From contig NZ_FWXJ01000004.1 in NCBI RefSeq assembly GCF_900176405.1, positions 124,001 to 188,000 of the forward strand: 64,000 nt of DNA. Reading direction: 5' to 3'. The DNA is from Polynucleobacter kasalickyi. Its GTDB lineage: Bacteria; Pseudomonadota; Gammaproteobacteria; Burkholderiales; Burkholderiaceae. Shown here one piece after another: positions 9,109 to 18,151 of this stretch. The notes beneath the pieces are model-generated. The model searched no databases, was not told the origin of the DNA, and saw only the letters and a program-made list of their open reading frames with translations. The position numbers and the translations under genes are program-made. How positions within the stretch are numbered: the stretch's first letter is position 1; the number at the start of each line of letters is the position of its first letter.

Positions 9109-10194
9109 TTGAAAGTTCAATCACTCCAGATTCAAGCTGTTAAAGTTCCACTCGAAAAACCAATCCCAAGTGGTCGGATGGTGATTTACTCAGCAGATGC
9201 TCTATTAGTTACGCTAAGAACCGATGATCATTTTGGGGAAGGCATGGTCTTCACACTTAATGGTGTTCGACTTAGCCTCATTCGCGAAATGATTTTGAGC
9301 TTAGAGCATCTTGTCATTGGTCGTGACATTAGTACCCATGGGGAATTTATTGCCCATGTTTGGCGGGAGTTGGTTTTTTTAGGTCAACGAGGCGTTGGGG
9401 CTGTCGCACTTTCTGCGCTTGATATGGCCTTGTGGGACCTCAAAGCCAAGCATGCAAACCAAAATGTCAGTCAACTATTAGGGGTTGTTCAACAGAGCTT
9501 ACCCATGTATCGTAGTGGCAGCTTACGACTTTCTGCTTCAATTTCTGAATTGGAAGCGGAAGCTACGCAACTAGTCAACGAAGGTTTTAAAGCCATCAAA
9601 ATGTCTCTAGGCTCTAAAAAGATAGCAGATGATGTGGCGAGAGTGAAAGCCGTTCGACAAGCTATTGGCAATGAGATTGAACTGATGACCGACTGTAATC
9701 AGCAATTGACAGTAACGCATGCGATTCGTTTAGGTCGCCAATTAGAAGCGTTTCAATTAGCCTGGATTGAAGAGCCAGTTGTGTTTAGTGATCATCTCGG
9801 CGAAGCGCAAATTGCAGCGGCTCTAGATACCCCGATTGCGAGTGGAGAAAATGAATTCACTGCTCTAGGTATGATCGAGATGCTTGAAAAAAAATCGGCA
9901 GATATCTTGATGCCTGACTTGCAAAGAATGGGCGGTCCTACTGAGCTCTTAAAAGTTGCTCACTTAGCCAAAGCCGCTAATATTGCGATTGCGCCACATT
10001 TGTTTACACAAATGTCACTACCACTAGCGGCGTCAATGACGAATGCGATTTATGTAGAGTACATGCCGTGGTTCTCACCACTCTATGAAGAACAATTGGT
10101 TTTAAATCCAGACGGTACCGTGAATGTGCCAACCACACCTGGCTGGGGATTTCAGTTTGATCAAAGTGCGATTCAGCAATTCTTATATAAATAA
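9109..10194 (+). CDS. Enolase-superfamily enzyme, mandelate racemase/muconate lactonizing type
   Basis: 361 residues with the two-domain superfamily plan. The KxK catalytic Lys pair is in FKAIKMSLG near residue 163. Metal ligands are the Asp of MTDCNQ, the Glu of WIEEPV and the Glu of ASGENE. Near the C terminus, MPDLQRMGG and IAPHLF supply the Asp-His dyad of the mandelate racemase subgroup. It therefore abstracts a proton alpha to a carboxylate, as a racemase, epimerase or acid-sugar dehydratase. The start is TTG 9109 behind AAGGG. The substrate is not predictable from sequence alone. It differs from the three enolase relatives at 17-20 kb. Confidence 0.88.
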   Translation: MKVQSLQIQAVKVPLEKPIPSGRMVIYSADALLVTLRTDDHFGEGMVFTLNGVRLSLIREMILSLEHLVIGRDISTHGEFIAHVWRELVFLGQRGVGAVALSALDMALWDLKAKHANQNVSQLLGVVQQSLPMYRSGSLRLSASISELEAEATQLVNEGFKAIKMSLGSKKIADDVARVKAVRQAIGNEIELMTDCNQQLTVTHAIRLGRQLEAFQLAWIEEPVVFSDHLGEAQIAAALDTPIASGENEFTALGMIEMLEKKSADILMPDLQRMGGPTELLKVAHLAKAANIAIAPHLFTQMSLPLAASMTNAIYVEYMPWFSPLYEEQLVLNPDGTVNVPTTPGWGFQFDQSAIQQFLYK

Positions 10195-10277
10195 AAAGTA
10201 GTTAGTTGAAGTTGGAAATCAGTAGATTGGCGAGTTAAATTTTTAGAATGTCATTGAACATCATAGGAGACAAATCA

Positions 10278-11945
10278 ATGAAAAAAGTTCTGTTAATGAG
10301 TATGTTGGGGCTGAGTATTCTGGCCAATGCACAGACCAATAATGACTTACTGATCGGCTCTAAGAACCCAGAAAATGTGGTGAATTTTGGCTTGGGCTAC
10401 GATCTAAAAATGTTTAGTTCTCTAAAACAAATTAATAAAAAGAACGTCAAACAATTAGTGCCTGTCTGGAGTTCTAGTGTCAGCAATGAAATGGGGGAGC
10501 ATTCTCAACCTACCGTCTTTGACGGTGTCATGTATGTCGTGAACGGCAATTGGACCTTTGCGTTTGATTTAGAAACGGGGCGTCAGATTTGGCGCACACC
10601 CGTGCAATATGAACGTGCTGCTTTAAGAGTGGCTGGTGGTGGAGCGCTCATGCGTGGGCCGGCAACGATTTATAGCGGTAAGTTATTCCGTCAATCGGTT
10701 GATGATCACTTAATGGCCTTAGATATGAAAACCGGTAAGGAAATTTGGAAGACCAAATTTGCTGATTGGAAAGACGGAACCAAAGGTGTAATTGCACCGA
10801 TGATTGCGAACGGCGTGTTAATCAGTGGTATGGGCGGTAGTGATACAACTGCGCGAGGCTTTATTGAAGGGTATGATCCAGAAACTGGCAAACAACTCTG
10901 GCGTACTTATACGATTCCTGCCCCAGGAGAACCTGGATCAGAGACTTGGCCGACTAAAAATAGACCCGATGCCTGGAAGTATGGTGGTGGTTCAACTTGG
11001 CAATATGCAAACTATGACCCGCAACTAGATTTAATTTATATCGGAACGGGGAATGCTGAACCGTATAACCCTGAGTATCGAGACGGTACAGATGGTCTTT
11101 ATACATCGAGTATCTTAGCGCTTCGACCAAAGACAGGGGAAATGGTTTGGTTCTATCAATACGTACCAAACGATAGTTATGACTTTGACTCTACTGCTGA
11201 GAGTATCTTAGCGGATGTGAAAATCAATGGCGAAGATCGGAAAATTTTGATTAACGCGCATAAAAACGGATTTTTATATGTCCTCGATCGTACCAATGGC
11301 AAATTACTTTCTGCCAAGCCGTATGTCAAAGTGAATTGGGCTAGTGAAATTGATCTAAAAACAGGCCGCCCAGTATTAACGGATATATTAAGTCGAGCAA
11401 TGAGTGGTGAGACGGTGGATGTCTATCCTTCACGTGGCACTAATGCAGTATTAAATGCCTATAATCCCAAGAAAAACCTCATGTACATCAATGCTTGGAA
11501 TCAAGCGCGGGTGATGAAGTATGTAAAAGCTGAGTTCAATTTAGGCTCAGATTATACGGGCGTTCAATCGGGATACAAAACTCCAGCCGGAGAGCCATTA
11601 GGATTTTTTAAAGCTGTTGAGCCCTTGAGTGGTAAAGTCGTTTGGAGTGCACCGGTGACGGATATGTTCAACTCCGCAGGTGTTTTAGCGACTGACGGCG
11701 ATTTACTCTTCACTGGTAAATTAACGGGTGAATTTATTGCTTTAGATCAAGATAGTGGCAAACAATTATGGCAATATAAAACTGGCTCAGGGATTAATGC
11801 TCCTCCAATTACTTATTCATACAAAGGACGCCAATATGTAGCGATTCTTTCTGGGATTGGCGGTAGTAATCCGAAGCGATTTGCTGGTGATAAAGTACCG
11901 ACTGGTGGTTCAGTCACCGTATTTGCCTTACCTTTAAAAAATTAA
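10278..11945 (+). CDS. Periplasmic PQQ-dependent (quinoprotein) dehydrogenase
   Basis: 555 residues from ATG 10278, chosen because AGGAGA at 10265-10270 precedes it and MKKVLLMSMLGLSILANAQ is a signal peptide. The eight-bladed propeller repeats (for example YGGGSTWQYANYDP, then IYIGTGNAEPYNP) match the methanol/ethanol dehydrogenase family. N259 corresponds to the metal-binding Asn, and D302 of the DSYDFDST segment to the catalytic Asp. D304 two residues later is the extra Asp typical of lanthanide-using enzymes; calcium enzymes usually have Ala there. The family's metal-binding Glu appears to be Asp (D189), and the adjacent Cys-Cys pair is absent. The cytochrome c at 11966 is its likely electron acceptor. 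Confidence 0.85.
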   Translation: MKKVLLMSMLGLSILANAQTNNDLLIGSKNPENVVNFGLGYDLKMFSSLKQINKKNVKQLVPVWSSSVSNEMGEHSQPTVFDGVMYVVNGNWTFAFDLETGRQIWRTPVQYERAALRVAGGGALMRGPATIYSGKLFRQSVDDHLMALDMKTGKEIWKTKFADWKDGTKGVIAPMIANGVLISGMGGSDTTARGFIEGYDPETGKQLWRTYTIPAPGEPGSETWPTKNRPDAWKYGGGSTWQYANYDPQLDLIYIGTGNAEPYNPEYRDGTDGLYTSSILALRPKTGEMVWFYQYVPNDSYDFDSTAESILADVKINGEDRKILINAHKNGFLYVLDRTNGKLLSAKPYVKVNWASEIDLKTGRPVLTDILSRAMSGETVDVYPSRGTNAVLNAYNPKKNLMYINAWNQARVMKYVKAEFNLGSDYTGVQSGYKTPAGEPLGFFKAVEPLSGKVVWSAPVTDMFNSAGVLATDGDLLFTGKLTGEFIALDQDSGKQLWQYKTGSGINAPPITYSYKGRQYVAILSGIGGSNPKRFAGDKVPTGGSVTVFALPLKN

Positions 11946-11965
11946 TGTTTTAAGAAACATATTGA

Positions 11966-12280
11966 ATGAAAAGTAGAAAATTATTAGTACTATTGACGAT
12001 AGGTCTTGGGCATTGTTTGCAGCTTGGTGCTCAAGAGATGACTCCAGTGACAGTTGGTGAAAAGACCTATCAACAATATTGTGCGGCTTGTCACGGCGCG
12101 CAAATGAAAAATCCCCAATGGGGCTTCGATTTAGGGAAGTTTCCACGAGATAGCAAAATTCGATTTATCGATTCTGTTACATATGGCAAAAATGCGATGC
12201 CCCCTTGGGAGGATGTTCTTAGTAAAGATCAGTTAGAAGCCTTATGGGCCTATTTGCAATCAGTGCCTGCATCAATGTAG
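11966..12280 (+). CDS. Small periplasmic c-type cytochrome
   Basis: 104 residues with a signal peptide (KLLVLLTIGLGHCLQLGAQ), one haem-binding CAACH near residue 41, and a distal Met in GKNAMPPW that would complete the haem ligation. It starts 20 bases after the quinoprotein and ends the cluster at two terminator-like hairpins. This is the usual arrangement of a quinoprotein dehydrogenase with its own electron acceptor. It should shuttle electrons from the dehydrogenase to the respiratory chain. Confidence 0.88.
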   Translation: MKSRKLLVLLTIGLGHCLQLGAQEMTPVTVGEKTYQQYCAACHGAQMKNPQWGFDLGKFPRDSKIRFIDSVTYGKNAMPPWEDVLSKDQLEALWAYLQSVPASM

Positions 12281-12282
12281 CG

Positions 12283-12305
12283 TACTCAGTAGTTTTTGCT
12301 GAGTA
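12283..12305 (+). terminator. Hairpin after the cytochrome c gene
   Basis: TACTCAG (12283-12289) pairs with CTGAGTA (12299-12305), followed by GCTTTTATT. A 7-bp stem three bases past the stop suggests a weak intrinsic terminator for the 8-12 kb cluster. Confidence 0.55.
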
Positions 12306-12319
12306 GCTTTTATTAGTAA

Positions 12320-12345
12320 GCCATCTTTACGATCGTGAAGATGGC
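12320..12345. terminator. Hairpin between convergent genes
   Basis: GCCATCTT (12320-12327) and AAGATGGC (12338-12345) form a stem that can be lengthened inward through a G-T pair, followed by GTTGCTTTATT. It sits just after the stop of the minus-strand Bug gene as well, so it may work in both directions. Confidence 0.65.
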
Positions 12346-12351
12346 GTTGCT

Positions 12352-13344
12352 TTATTGGGGTTCAATCCCTGCTGATGCAGCAATTTTTTGGTACTTCACA
12401 ATATCTGCTTTCACAAACTGCTTGACTTGATCTAATGTCATATGACGTGATTGGATACCTGCTTTTTGGAATGAGTCCTTGACCTCAGCATCCTGCATGG
12501 CTAACCCAACATCACGATTAATTTTCTCAATAATAGGCGCCGGAGTGCCTGTTGGTGCCCATAATCCCACCCAAAGATTAATTTCAAAATTTGGGTAGCC
12601 CTGTTCTGCAATCGTCGGAATCTCAGGCATGATCTCTAAGCGATTTTTACTAGTCATCCCCAACACTCTTAACCGACCCGATTTGATCATGCCCATTGCC
12701 GCATCTACTGGAGCCATATAAAAAGTCGATCGTCCTGCCATCACATCCGCAATAGCGTCTGGAGAGCCTTTGTAGGGCACATGTAAAAGTTTGACGCCAA
12801 TGGTTTGATTGAAGTATTCCGCAGCCAGGTGGGTGGAGCTGCCAACGCCAGCTGAAGCAAAGGCCATACTAGACTGTTTCACTTTAGCCATCGCTTCTAA
12901 ATCTTTAACGGTTTTAATTGGATATTCAGCGTTAGTCACTAATGCATAAGGAGTCATCCCTAGAATATCAATATCGATAAAGTTCTTTCCTGGATCATAA
13001 GGAAGTTTTTTATAAATGGAAGGGTTTGCAGCATAGGAAGCGGATTGAATTAACAGAGTATATCCATCTGGCTCTGATTTAGCCACGAAGGCGGTACCAA
13101 TGGACCCTCCTGCACCTGGTTTGTTTTCCACAATGACTGGTTGTTGCCAAAGTTTAGATAAATATTTTGCGACGATTCGAACGGTGAGATCAGCACCAGA
13201 TCCGGCCGCTGGCCCAATAATCTTAACGGTTCTGCTGGGCCATGGTGGTTCTTCTGCAGGGGCGCTTGCAACAAATAATAAGCTAGTACATTGAAGAAGA
13301 AAAAAGAATGTCAGCCTTCTGTGTGAGGTGAAATTTTGTAACAT
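12352..13344 (-). CDS. Bug-family solute-binding receptor
   Basis: 330 residues. The signal peptide is followed by PWPSRTVKIIGPAAGSGADL, in which the usual Pro-Gly-Gly loop is changed to Ala-Ala-Gly-Ser-Gly, a possible ligand-specificity difference. The VENKPGAGGSIG loop and the C-terminal KYQKIAASAGIEPQ are normal. It is transcribed away from the ketopantoate-reductase-like gene at 13418, across a 73-base shared promoter region, so the two may be co-regulated. Confidence 0.9.
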   Translation of the reverse strand: MLQNFTSHRRLTFFFLLQCTSLLFVASAPAEEPPWPSRTVKIIGPAAGSGADLTVRIVAKYLSKLWQQPVIVENKPGAGGSIGTAFVAKSEPDGYTLLIQSASYAANPSIYKKLPYDPGKNFIDIDILGMTPYALVTNAEYPIKTVKDLEAMAKVKQSSMAFASAGVGSSTHLAAEYFNQTIGVKLLHVPYKGSPDAIADVMAGRSTFYMAPVDAAMGMIKSGRLRVLGMTSKNRLEIMPEIPTIAEQGYPNFEINLWVGLWAPTGTPAPIIEKINRDVGLAMQDAEVKDSFQKAGIQSRHMTLDQVKQFVKADIVKYQKIAASAGIEPQ

Positions 13345-13417
13345 AGGTCTCTTAATAATTGTTATGAATAGTTATACTACTAGTACATTCTAAACAAAAA
13401 TAATTGGAGACGTGGTT

Positions 13418-14440
13418 ATGCAGAAAATTGCCATTTTAGGCACTGGTGCAATTGGTGCAAGTGTAGGACTTGATTTAATCGAAGCCGGACACGATGTCAT
13501 CTTGATTGATCAATGGCCTGCACATGTCGATGCGATGAAGCAAAATGGTCTTTTTGTAAAAATGCCAGGTAGTGAACATCAGCAAGCTGTGAAGGCTTAC
13601 CATTTAAATGAAATTTATACCTTGAATCCTCAGTTGGATGTCGTGTTACTCTGTGCCAAATCGTATGACAGTATGTGGTTAACTCAGTTCATCAAACCCT
13701 ATTTAAAATCGGACGGTGTTTTGGTCTGCGTACAAAATAGTTTCAATGATGAATGGGTTGCACCGATCATTGGTAAAGAAAGGGATATCCCCTGTGTCAT
13801 TGAATTATCTGCTGCCATTACGGAGCCTGGCAAAGTACAACGTAATACAAATCGCCAAGGTACCTGGCTTGGGCTAGGGGAGTTGGATGGTCAAATAACA
13901 CCTCGTCTTGAAGCCCTCAAAAACCTCTTATCAATTGTTGGAACGACGGAACTAACGAATAATATTTTCGGATCGAAGTGGTCAAAGTTGATTGCTAACT
14001 CAATGACGCAAGGACCAATTGGGATGTTGGGCATGAAATCATCCGAGGCAGTCCTCTTAGATGGTTTCTTTGAAATTGCTTTAGCGGCTGGGATGGAAAC
14101 CTTTTTAGTTGCCAAAGCAGCCGGTTTTACGATTGAGCCAGTATTTGGTTTAGAACAAAGTGATTTTGATGGCTCACCCCGCAATGCGGTCGAACTTTTA
14201 TATAAGACCTTAGTCAAACATATTGGACCTCATTCAAGAAACGCAGTGGTTCAGGACCACTCCAAAGGGCGACGCACAGAGGTGGATTATTTAAATGGCT
14301 ACGTTGTTAAAAAAGGATTGGAGTGTAATGTGCCAACGCCGATGAATACTGCCGTTACGAAGATGAATCAGATGATTGCGGATGGTGTTTTTCCGGCCGA
14401 AGCACAAAATCTACAAAGAATCCAAACACTTCTAACCTGA
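13418..14440 (+). CDS. Ketopantoate reductase (ApbA/PanE)-family oxidoreductase
   Basis: 340 residues from ATG 13418 (a GTG two codons upstream is also open; GGAGAC at 13406-13411 favours the ATG). The NADPH-binding motif is ILGTGAIGASVGLDL at residues 5-19, and the C-terminal ketopantoate reductase domain contains the catalytic Lys in NNIFGSKWSKLIANSM. Members of this family in catabolic clusters often reduce 2-ketoacids other than ketopantoate. Being co-directional with an MmgE/PrpD gene 32 bases downstream argues for a catabolic role rather than pantothenate synthesis. The substrate is unknown. Confidence 0.82.
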   Translation: MQKIAILGTGAIGASVGLDLIEAGHDVILIDQWPAHVDAMKQNGLFVKMPGSEHQQAVKAYHLNEIYTLNPQLDVVLLCAKSYDSMWLTQFIKPYLKSDGVLVCVQNSFNDEWVAPIIGKERDIPCVIELSAAITEPGKVQRNTNRQGTWLGLGELDGQITPRLEALKNLLSIVGTTELTNNIFGSKWSKLIANSMTQGPIGMLGMKSSEAVLLDGFFEIALAAGMETFLVAKAAGFTIEPVFGLEQSDFDGSPRNAVELLYKTLVKHIGPHSRNAVVQDHSKGRRTEVDYLNGYVVKKGLECNVPTPMNTAVTKMNQMIADGVFPAEAQNLQRIQTLLT

Positions 14441-14472
14441 GAAGATCATCATAAAAAATATTAGGAGACCCT

Positions 14473-15933
14473 ATGAATAACACAAATATTAGTAATAAAA
14501 GAAATTTTTTAAAGATCTCTTCTTCCTTGTTAGGTAGTTCACTCTTGGCACCATGGGAAAGCTTTGGGCAAGAGAAAAAGGCGGATCTAGGCGCTAGTCA
14601 AGATGCAACCAAAAGAATTGCTCAATATGCATTGAGTGTCAGATATGACGATCTACCAGAAAAGATTGTGAATGAATGTCTGCGCGCCTTTGTTAATTTT
14701 GCTGGGGTAACCACGGGTAGTTGCAGGCATGAAGCCGTCGATATTTCGATTAAAAGTTTAGCGCCAGTTTCAAAATCTAACCAAGCTACCATTTTGGGTA
14801 GGAAAGAGCGATTTGATATTTTAAATGCAGCGTTCATTAATGGCGTTTCTAGTCATGTATTTGATTTTGATGACACGCATTTAGTCACTAATGTGCATGC
14901 GGCAGGACCAATTGCGAGTGCTTTACTTGCCTATGCGGAATATCGCCCAGTTTCAGGCCGAGAGTTTTTAACTTCCTTTTATTTGGGAATTGAAATGTCT
15001 ATTCGCCTCTCGAACGCTTTGCATCCAGGTCACGCAGGAGTGGGTTGGCATGTTTCTGGCACTACGCCAACCATTGGTGCTGCCGTTGCTGTAGGGCGAC
15101 TCATGGGGCTTACTGAGCAACAAATGATGTGGGCGATTGGCTTAGCGGCCTCGCAACCGGTTGGCTTTAGAGAATCCTTTGGTTCCATGAATAAAAGTTT
15201 TAATCCGGGAAGAGCTGCTTCCAGTGGCTTATTCTCTGCTTTGTTAGCCAAGAATAACTTTACTAGCTCTAATCAAACCATTGAGTCACGGATCGGTTGG
15301 GCAAATTCATTAAGTCTGACTAGAGATTATCAAGAAATGTTGGGTGATTTAGGCGTTCGTTTTGAAACAGCTCTGGATACCTATAAACCATTTGCTTGCG
15401 GTATTGTGATTCATCCAGCGATTGATGCCGCGATTCAATTACGTAATGAATACCGCTTACAACCAGAACAAATTAAGTCGATTCTGTACAAAGGTAATCC
15501 TATGGTACTTGAATTGACGGGTAAAAAAACACCGCAAACGGGCTTAGAAGGAAAATTTAGTGTGTATCACTCGGTAGCTGTTGCGCTGTTAAATGGTAAA
15601 GCGGGCGAGAAAGAGTACTCTGACCAGATTGTTTTAGATCCTAAAACCATTGCCATCAGAAATAAAATTGAAGTTGCAGTCGATGCTAATATTCCGAAAA
15701 AATCAGGAGATATGACCATTACCTTGAATGATGGCAGAGTCTTACATCAATTTATAGAAAATGCCGTGGGTAGTGTTGAAAAGCCAATGACGAATGCCCA
15801 GTTAAATGAGAAGTTCCACGATTTAGTAGATGAAGTGATGCCGAGAAAAAATACGAATCAATTACTCGATGCGAGCTGGAAGATTCATACCATGGCCAAT
15901 GTCGGCAAGTTTCCTCGATTAAGCGTCGTCTAA
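14473..15933 (+). CDS. MmgE/PrpD-family protein with a Tat-like signal
   Basis: 486 residues. The body matches 2-methylcitrate dehydratase-type (MmgE/PrpD) proteins: HVFDFDDTHLVTNVHAAGPI near residue 130, GWHVSGTTPTIGAA near 195, and GKFSVYHSVAVALL near 365. Unusually, the first 35 residues are NKRNFLKISSSLLGSSLL followed by a polar segment. This is a Tat-type signal with Lys-Arg in place of Arg-Arg, predicting export, whereas the family is normally cytoplasmic and the two other MmgE/PrpD proteins in this window lack it. AGGAGAC at 14463-14469 fixes the start. It probably dehydrates or isomerises a (hydroxy)tricarboxylate; the ligand is unknown. Confidence 0.85.
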   Translation: MNNTNISNKRNFLKISSSLLGSSLLAPWESFGQEKKADLGASQDATKRIAQYALSVRYDDLPEKIVNECLRAFVNFAGVTTGSCRHEAVDISIKSLAPVSKSNQATILGRKERFDILNAAFINGVSSHVFDFDDTHLVTNVHAAGPIASALLAYAEYRPVSGREFLTSFYLGIEMSIRLSNALHPGHAGVGWHVSGTTPTIGAAVAVGRLMGLTEQQMMWAIGLAASQPVGFRESFGSMNKSFNPGRAASSGLFSALLAKNNFTSSNQTIESRIGWANSLSLTRDYQEMLGDLGVRFETALDTYKPFACGIVIHPAIDAAIQLRNEYRLQPEQIKSILYKGNPMVLELTGKKTPQTGLEGKFSVYHSVAVALLNGKAGEKEYSDQIVLDPKTIAIRNKIEVAVDANIPKKSGDMTITLNDGRVLHQFIENAVGSVEKPMTNAQLNEKFHDLVDEVMPRKNTNQLLDASWKIHTMANVGKFPRLSVV

Positions 15934-15955
15934 GCGAAGAAGTAATAGTCATTTA

Positions 15956-15985
15956 GAATGAGGTAAATTTTTTTTTACCTCATTC
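15956..15985. terminator. Strong bidirectional terminator
   Basis: GAATGAGGTAAA (15956-15967) and TTTACCTCATTC (15974-15985) form a perfect 12-bp stem with a 6-T loop and T-rich flanks, between convergent genes ending at 15933 and 16005. Confidence 0.85.
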
Positions 15986-16004
15986 TTTGAATATCTCTTA
16001 AAAA

Positions 16005-16985
16005 CTATTCGGACTTAATATTGGCCTGACGCGCAACACCGCTCCATTTATTAAATTCAGATTTTAAATACTGGTCAAACTCTTCTGGGGAACTTGTGAT
16101 AATTTCAATCCCTAACTTATCCATTTTTTCTTTAATCTCCGGACCACTCATCGCGAGCTTGATATCACTTTGTAGTTTGGAGACTAATTCTTTCGGTGTT
16201 TTCGCTGGTGCCAATACGCCGGCCCAAAGCGCTGCGTGAAAACCAGGAATTAGTGTCTCTGCAACGGTTGGCACTTCTGGTAACAATGGCGAGCGCTTTA
16301 ATCCCGAATAAGACAAGGCCTTTAGTTTGCCTGCTTTAATTTGTTGAATTGCCTGTGAGGGACTTCCAATATTTAAGTCCACGACTCCTGTCATCGCATC
16401 CAACATCGCTGGCGCTCCGCCAATGTAAGGTACATGAACCATCTTGATGCCTAAAGTGGAGTCCATTAATTCCTGTGATAGATGATGGATTGATCCATCA
16501 CCTGGAGTTGAGTAGGTCACCATGCCTGGTTTTGATTTGGCTAAACTCACTAATTGGGCTAAGGAATTGACGGGTAATTTAGGATTTGCCATCAACACGA
16601 GTGGTGAGTCACCAACGAGGCTCACCGGTGCAAAATCCTTAAAGGAGTCATAGGGTAACTTTGGTCGAATTGCTGCGACGACCACATGGTTTGTTAAGAT
16701 GACCAGTAATGAATAACCATCAGGATTCGCTTTAGCAACGGCATCTGCCGCAATCGTACCTGAGGCACCGGGACGGTTTTCGACAATCACAGATTGTTTC
16801 CAAACCATGCTTAAACGCTCTCCTAATTCTCGCGCCACAATATCAGCCATACCACCTGGTGGAAAACCAACGACTAGCTTTACTGGTTTATTCGGAAAAG
16901 TTTGGGCTTGTGCATGGATTGATAAACAGGCCATGAACATCACATTACCAATAAGGAATATTTTTTTAATCATTAATAACTTCAT
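16005..16985 (-). CDS. Bug-family solute-binding receptor
   Basis: 326 residues with a clear signal peptide ending near HAQAQ, the VVGFPPGGMADIVAREL binding loop and the VENRPGASG loop. Its ATG overlaps the stop of the upstream enolase-superfamily gene by 4 bases (ATGA), so translation is probably coupled. It is the last gene of a minus-strand trio with two enolase-superfamily enzymes, which suggests it recognises their acid-sugar or hydroxyacid substrate. Confidence 0.92.
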   Translation of the reverse strand: MKLLMIKKIFLIGNVMFMACLSIHAQAQTFPNKPVKLVVGFPPGGMADIVARELGERLSMVWKQSVIVENRPGASGTIAADAVAKANPDGYSLLVILTNHVVVAAIRPKLPYDSFKDFAPVSLVGDSPLVLMANPKLPVNSLAQLVSLAKSKPGMVTYSTPGDGSIHHLSQELMDSTLGIKMVHVPYIGGAPAMLDAMTGVVDLNIGSPSQAIQQIKAGKLKALSYSGLKRSPLLPEVPTVAETLIPGFHAALWAGVLAPAKTPKELVSKLQSDIKLAMSGPEIKEKMDKLGIEIITSSPEEFDQYLKSEFNKWSGVARQANIKSE

Positions 16986-18151
16986 TTACTTGACTCCTGA
17001 TGATGGGTTAGCCACTGATGGGCTTGTTTTAAATTCGGAATGACACCAATACCCACTTGCTGGGATAACTGAAAGGTGCCATTTTGTACTTTTGGAAAGG
17101 GTTCGGCTAAAAGTTCTCTAAGTGGGTTTTCGTTCACATCGAGTTCTAATAAGCCATCACCACCTATCGCACTTAAGACATGCGCTGAGGTGAGTAGGCC
17201 AACGCCACTACCAAGCCAATGAGGGCAGTAGCGCAGACCTTGTTGCAAAGTGTTTTTAGCGACTATCCAATTGCCGGTCACTCCACCCCACTTGCCCACA
17301 TCGGGTTGAAGTATTTTTAACCACTGACTTTGCTCGTTAAATGAACTACCCCGCAAGTTCTCACCGCCAGCGAGTGGGGCAGTAAATAGCTGTGCACACT
17401 CTTGCCAATCCTCTTTGCTCGCATTAGCAAGTAATGGTTCTTCAATCCAGCGTAGGGGAAATGGATTGATCATTGGTGCGATTTGGCGAATTTGCTCAAT
17501 CGTCCAACCTTGATTGACGTCCACGAATAACTGCTCATCCTGCTGTAAATTGTCACAAATATTTCGCAGATTTTTTTCATCAATATCGGCACCAAAGCCA
17601 ATCTTTTGTTTAAAAGCCCGAAATCCTTGAGCTCTGCTATGGGCTACTACTTCAGGGCCATCCGCAGGGTTGAGACCGCTGGCATAAACGGGTAAGGCGC
17701 GCAGAAGACCGCCTAAAAAATTCGCTAAAGGTAGATGATTTTTTCTGGCGAGCAAATCCCAAATAGCACAATCCAGTCCAGCAATCACAGAAGAAAATGG
17801 TCCAAACTCCCCGGTCTGAATTTGCATGGCAAGGGTTTTTTGTTCTAGAAAAGTCCAACATGCTTGCGGATTATCAAAGCTTTTGTTTTTAAGTAATGGA
17901 AAGATAATTTGATGAACGATATTGTTTTTATGATCTGCCGCAAAGGAAGGTAGGGTGGCATAAATTTCCCCCCAGCCAAAACAGCCGTCTAGATCCTCTA
18001 CCCTAACTAACAACGCCACTCGTAAATTAACTGTAGTCAAGGTCGAAACAACCGGTTTTTGTACTGGAGCTTTAAAAATAAAGGTACTAACCCTCGCAAT
18101 TTTAAATTCGGTTTGATACTGTTCTAAATTCGGTAATAGTTCAAGATTCAT
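16982..18151 (-). CDS. Enolase-superfamily enzyme, mandelate racemase-like
   Basis: 389 residues, longer than its two neighbours. Active-site motifs are KQK in RAFKQKIGFG near residue 175, the Asp of FVDVNQGW, the Glu of RWIEEPLL, the Glu of AGGENL, then the Asp of LQPDVGKWGG and the His of CPHWLGSG. This is the mandelate racemase-type Lys/Asp-His arrangement. It probably dehydrates or epimerises an acid sugar or hydroxyacid in the cytoplasm. It overlaps the next upstream enolase gene by 4 bases (ATGA), so the two are translated together, and the pair may carry out consecutive or parallel steps. Confidence 0.87.
   Translation of the reverse strand: MNLELLPNLEQYQTEFKIARVSTFIFKAPVQKPVVSTLTTVNLRVALLVRVEDLDGCFGWGEIYATLPSFAADHKNNIVHQIIFPLLKNKSFDNPQACWTFLEQKTLAMQIQTGEFGPFSSVIAGLDCAIWDLLARKNHLPLANFLGGLLRALPVYASGLNPADGPEVVAHSRAQGFRAFKQKIGFGADIDEKNLRNICDNLQQDEQLFVDVNQGWTIEQIRQIAPMINPFPLRWIEEPLLANASKEDWQECAQLFTAPLAGGENLRGSSFNEQSQWLKILQPDVGKWGGVTGNWIVAKNTLQQGLRYCPHWLGSGVGLLTSAHVLSAIGGDGLLELDVNENPLRELLAEPFPKVQNGTFQLSQQVGIGVIPNLKQAHQWLTHHQESSK

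Noticed and set aside
10248-10277. Upstream start for the quinoprotein
   Set aside because: AGGAGA at 10265-10270 and a clean signal peptide place the start at ATG 10278.
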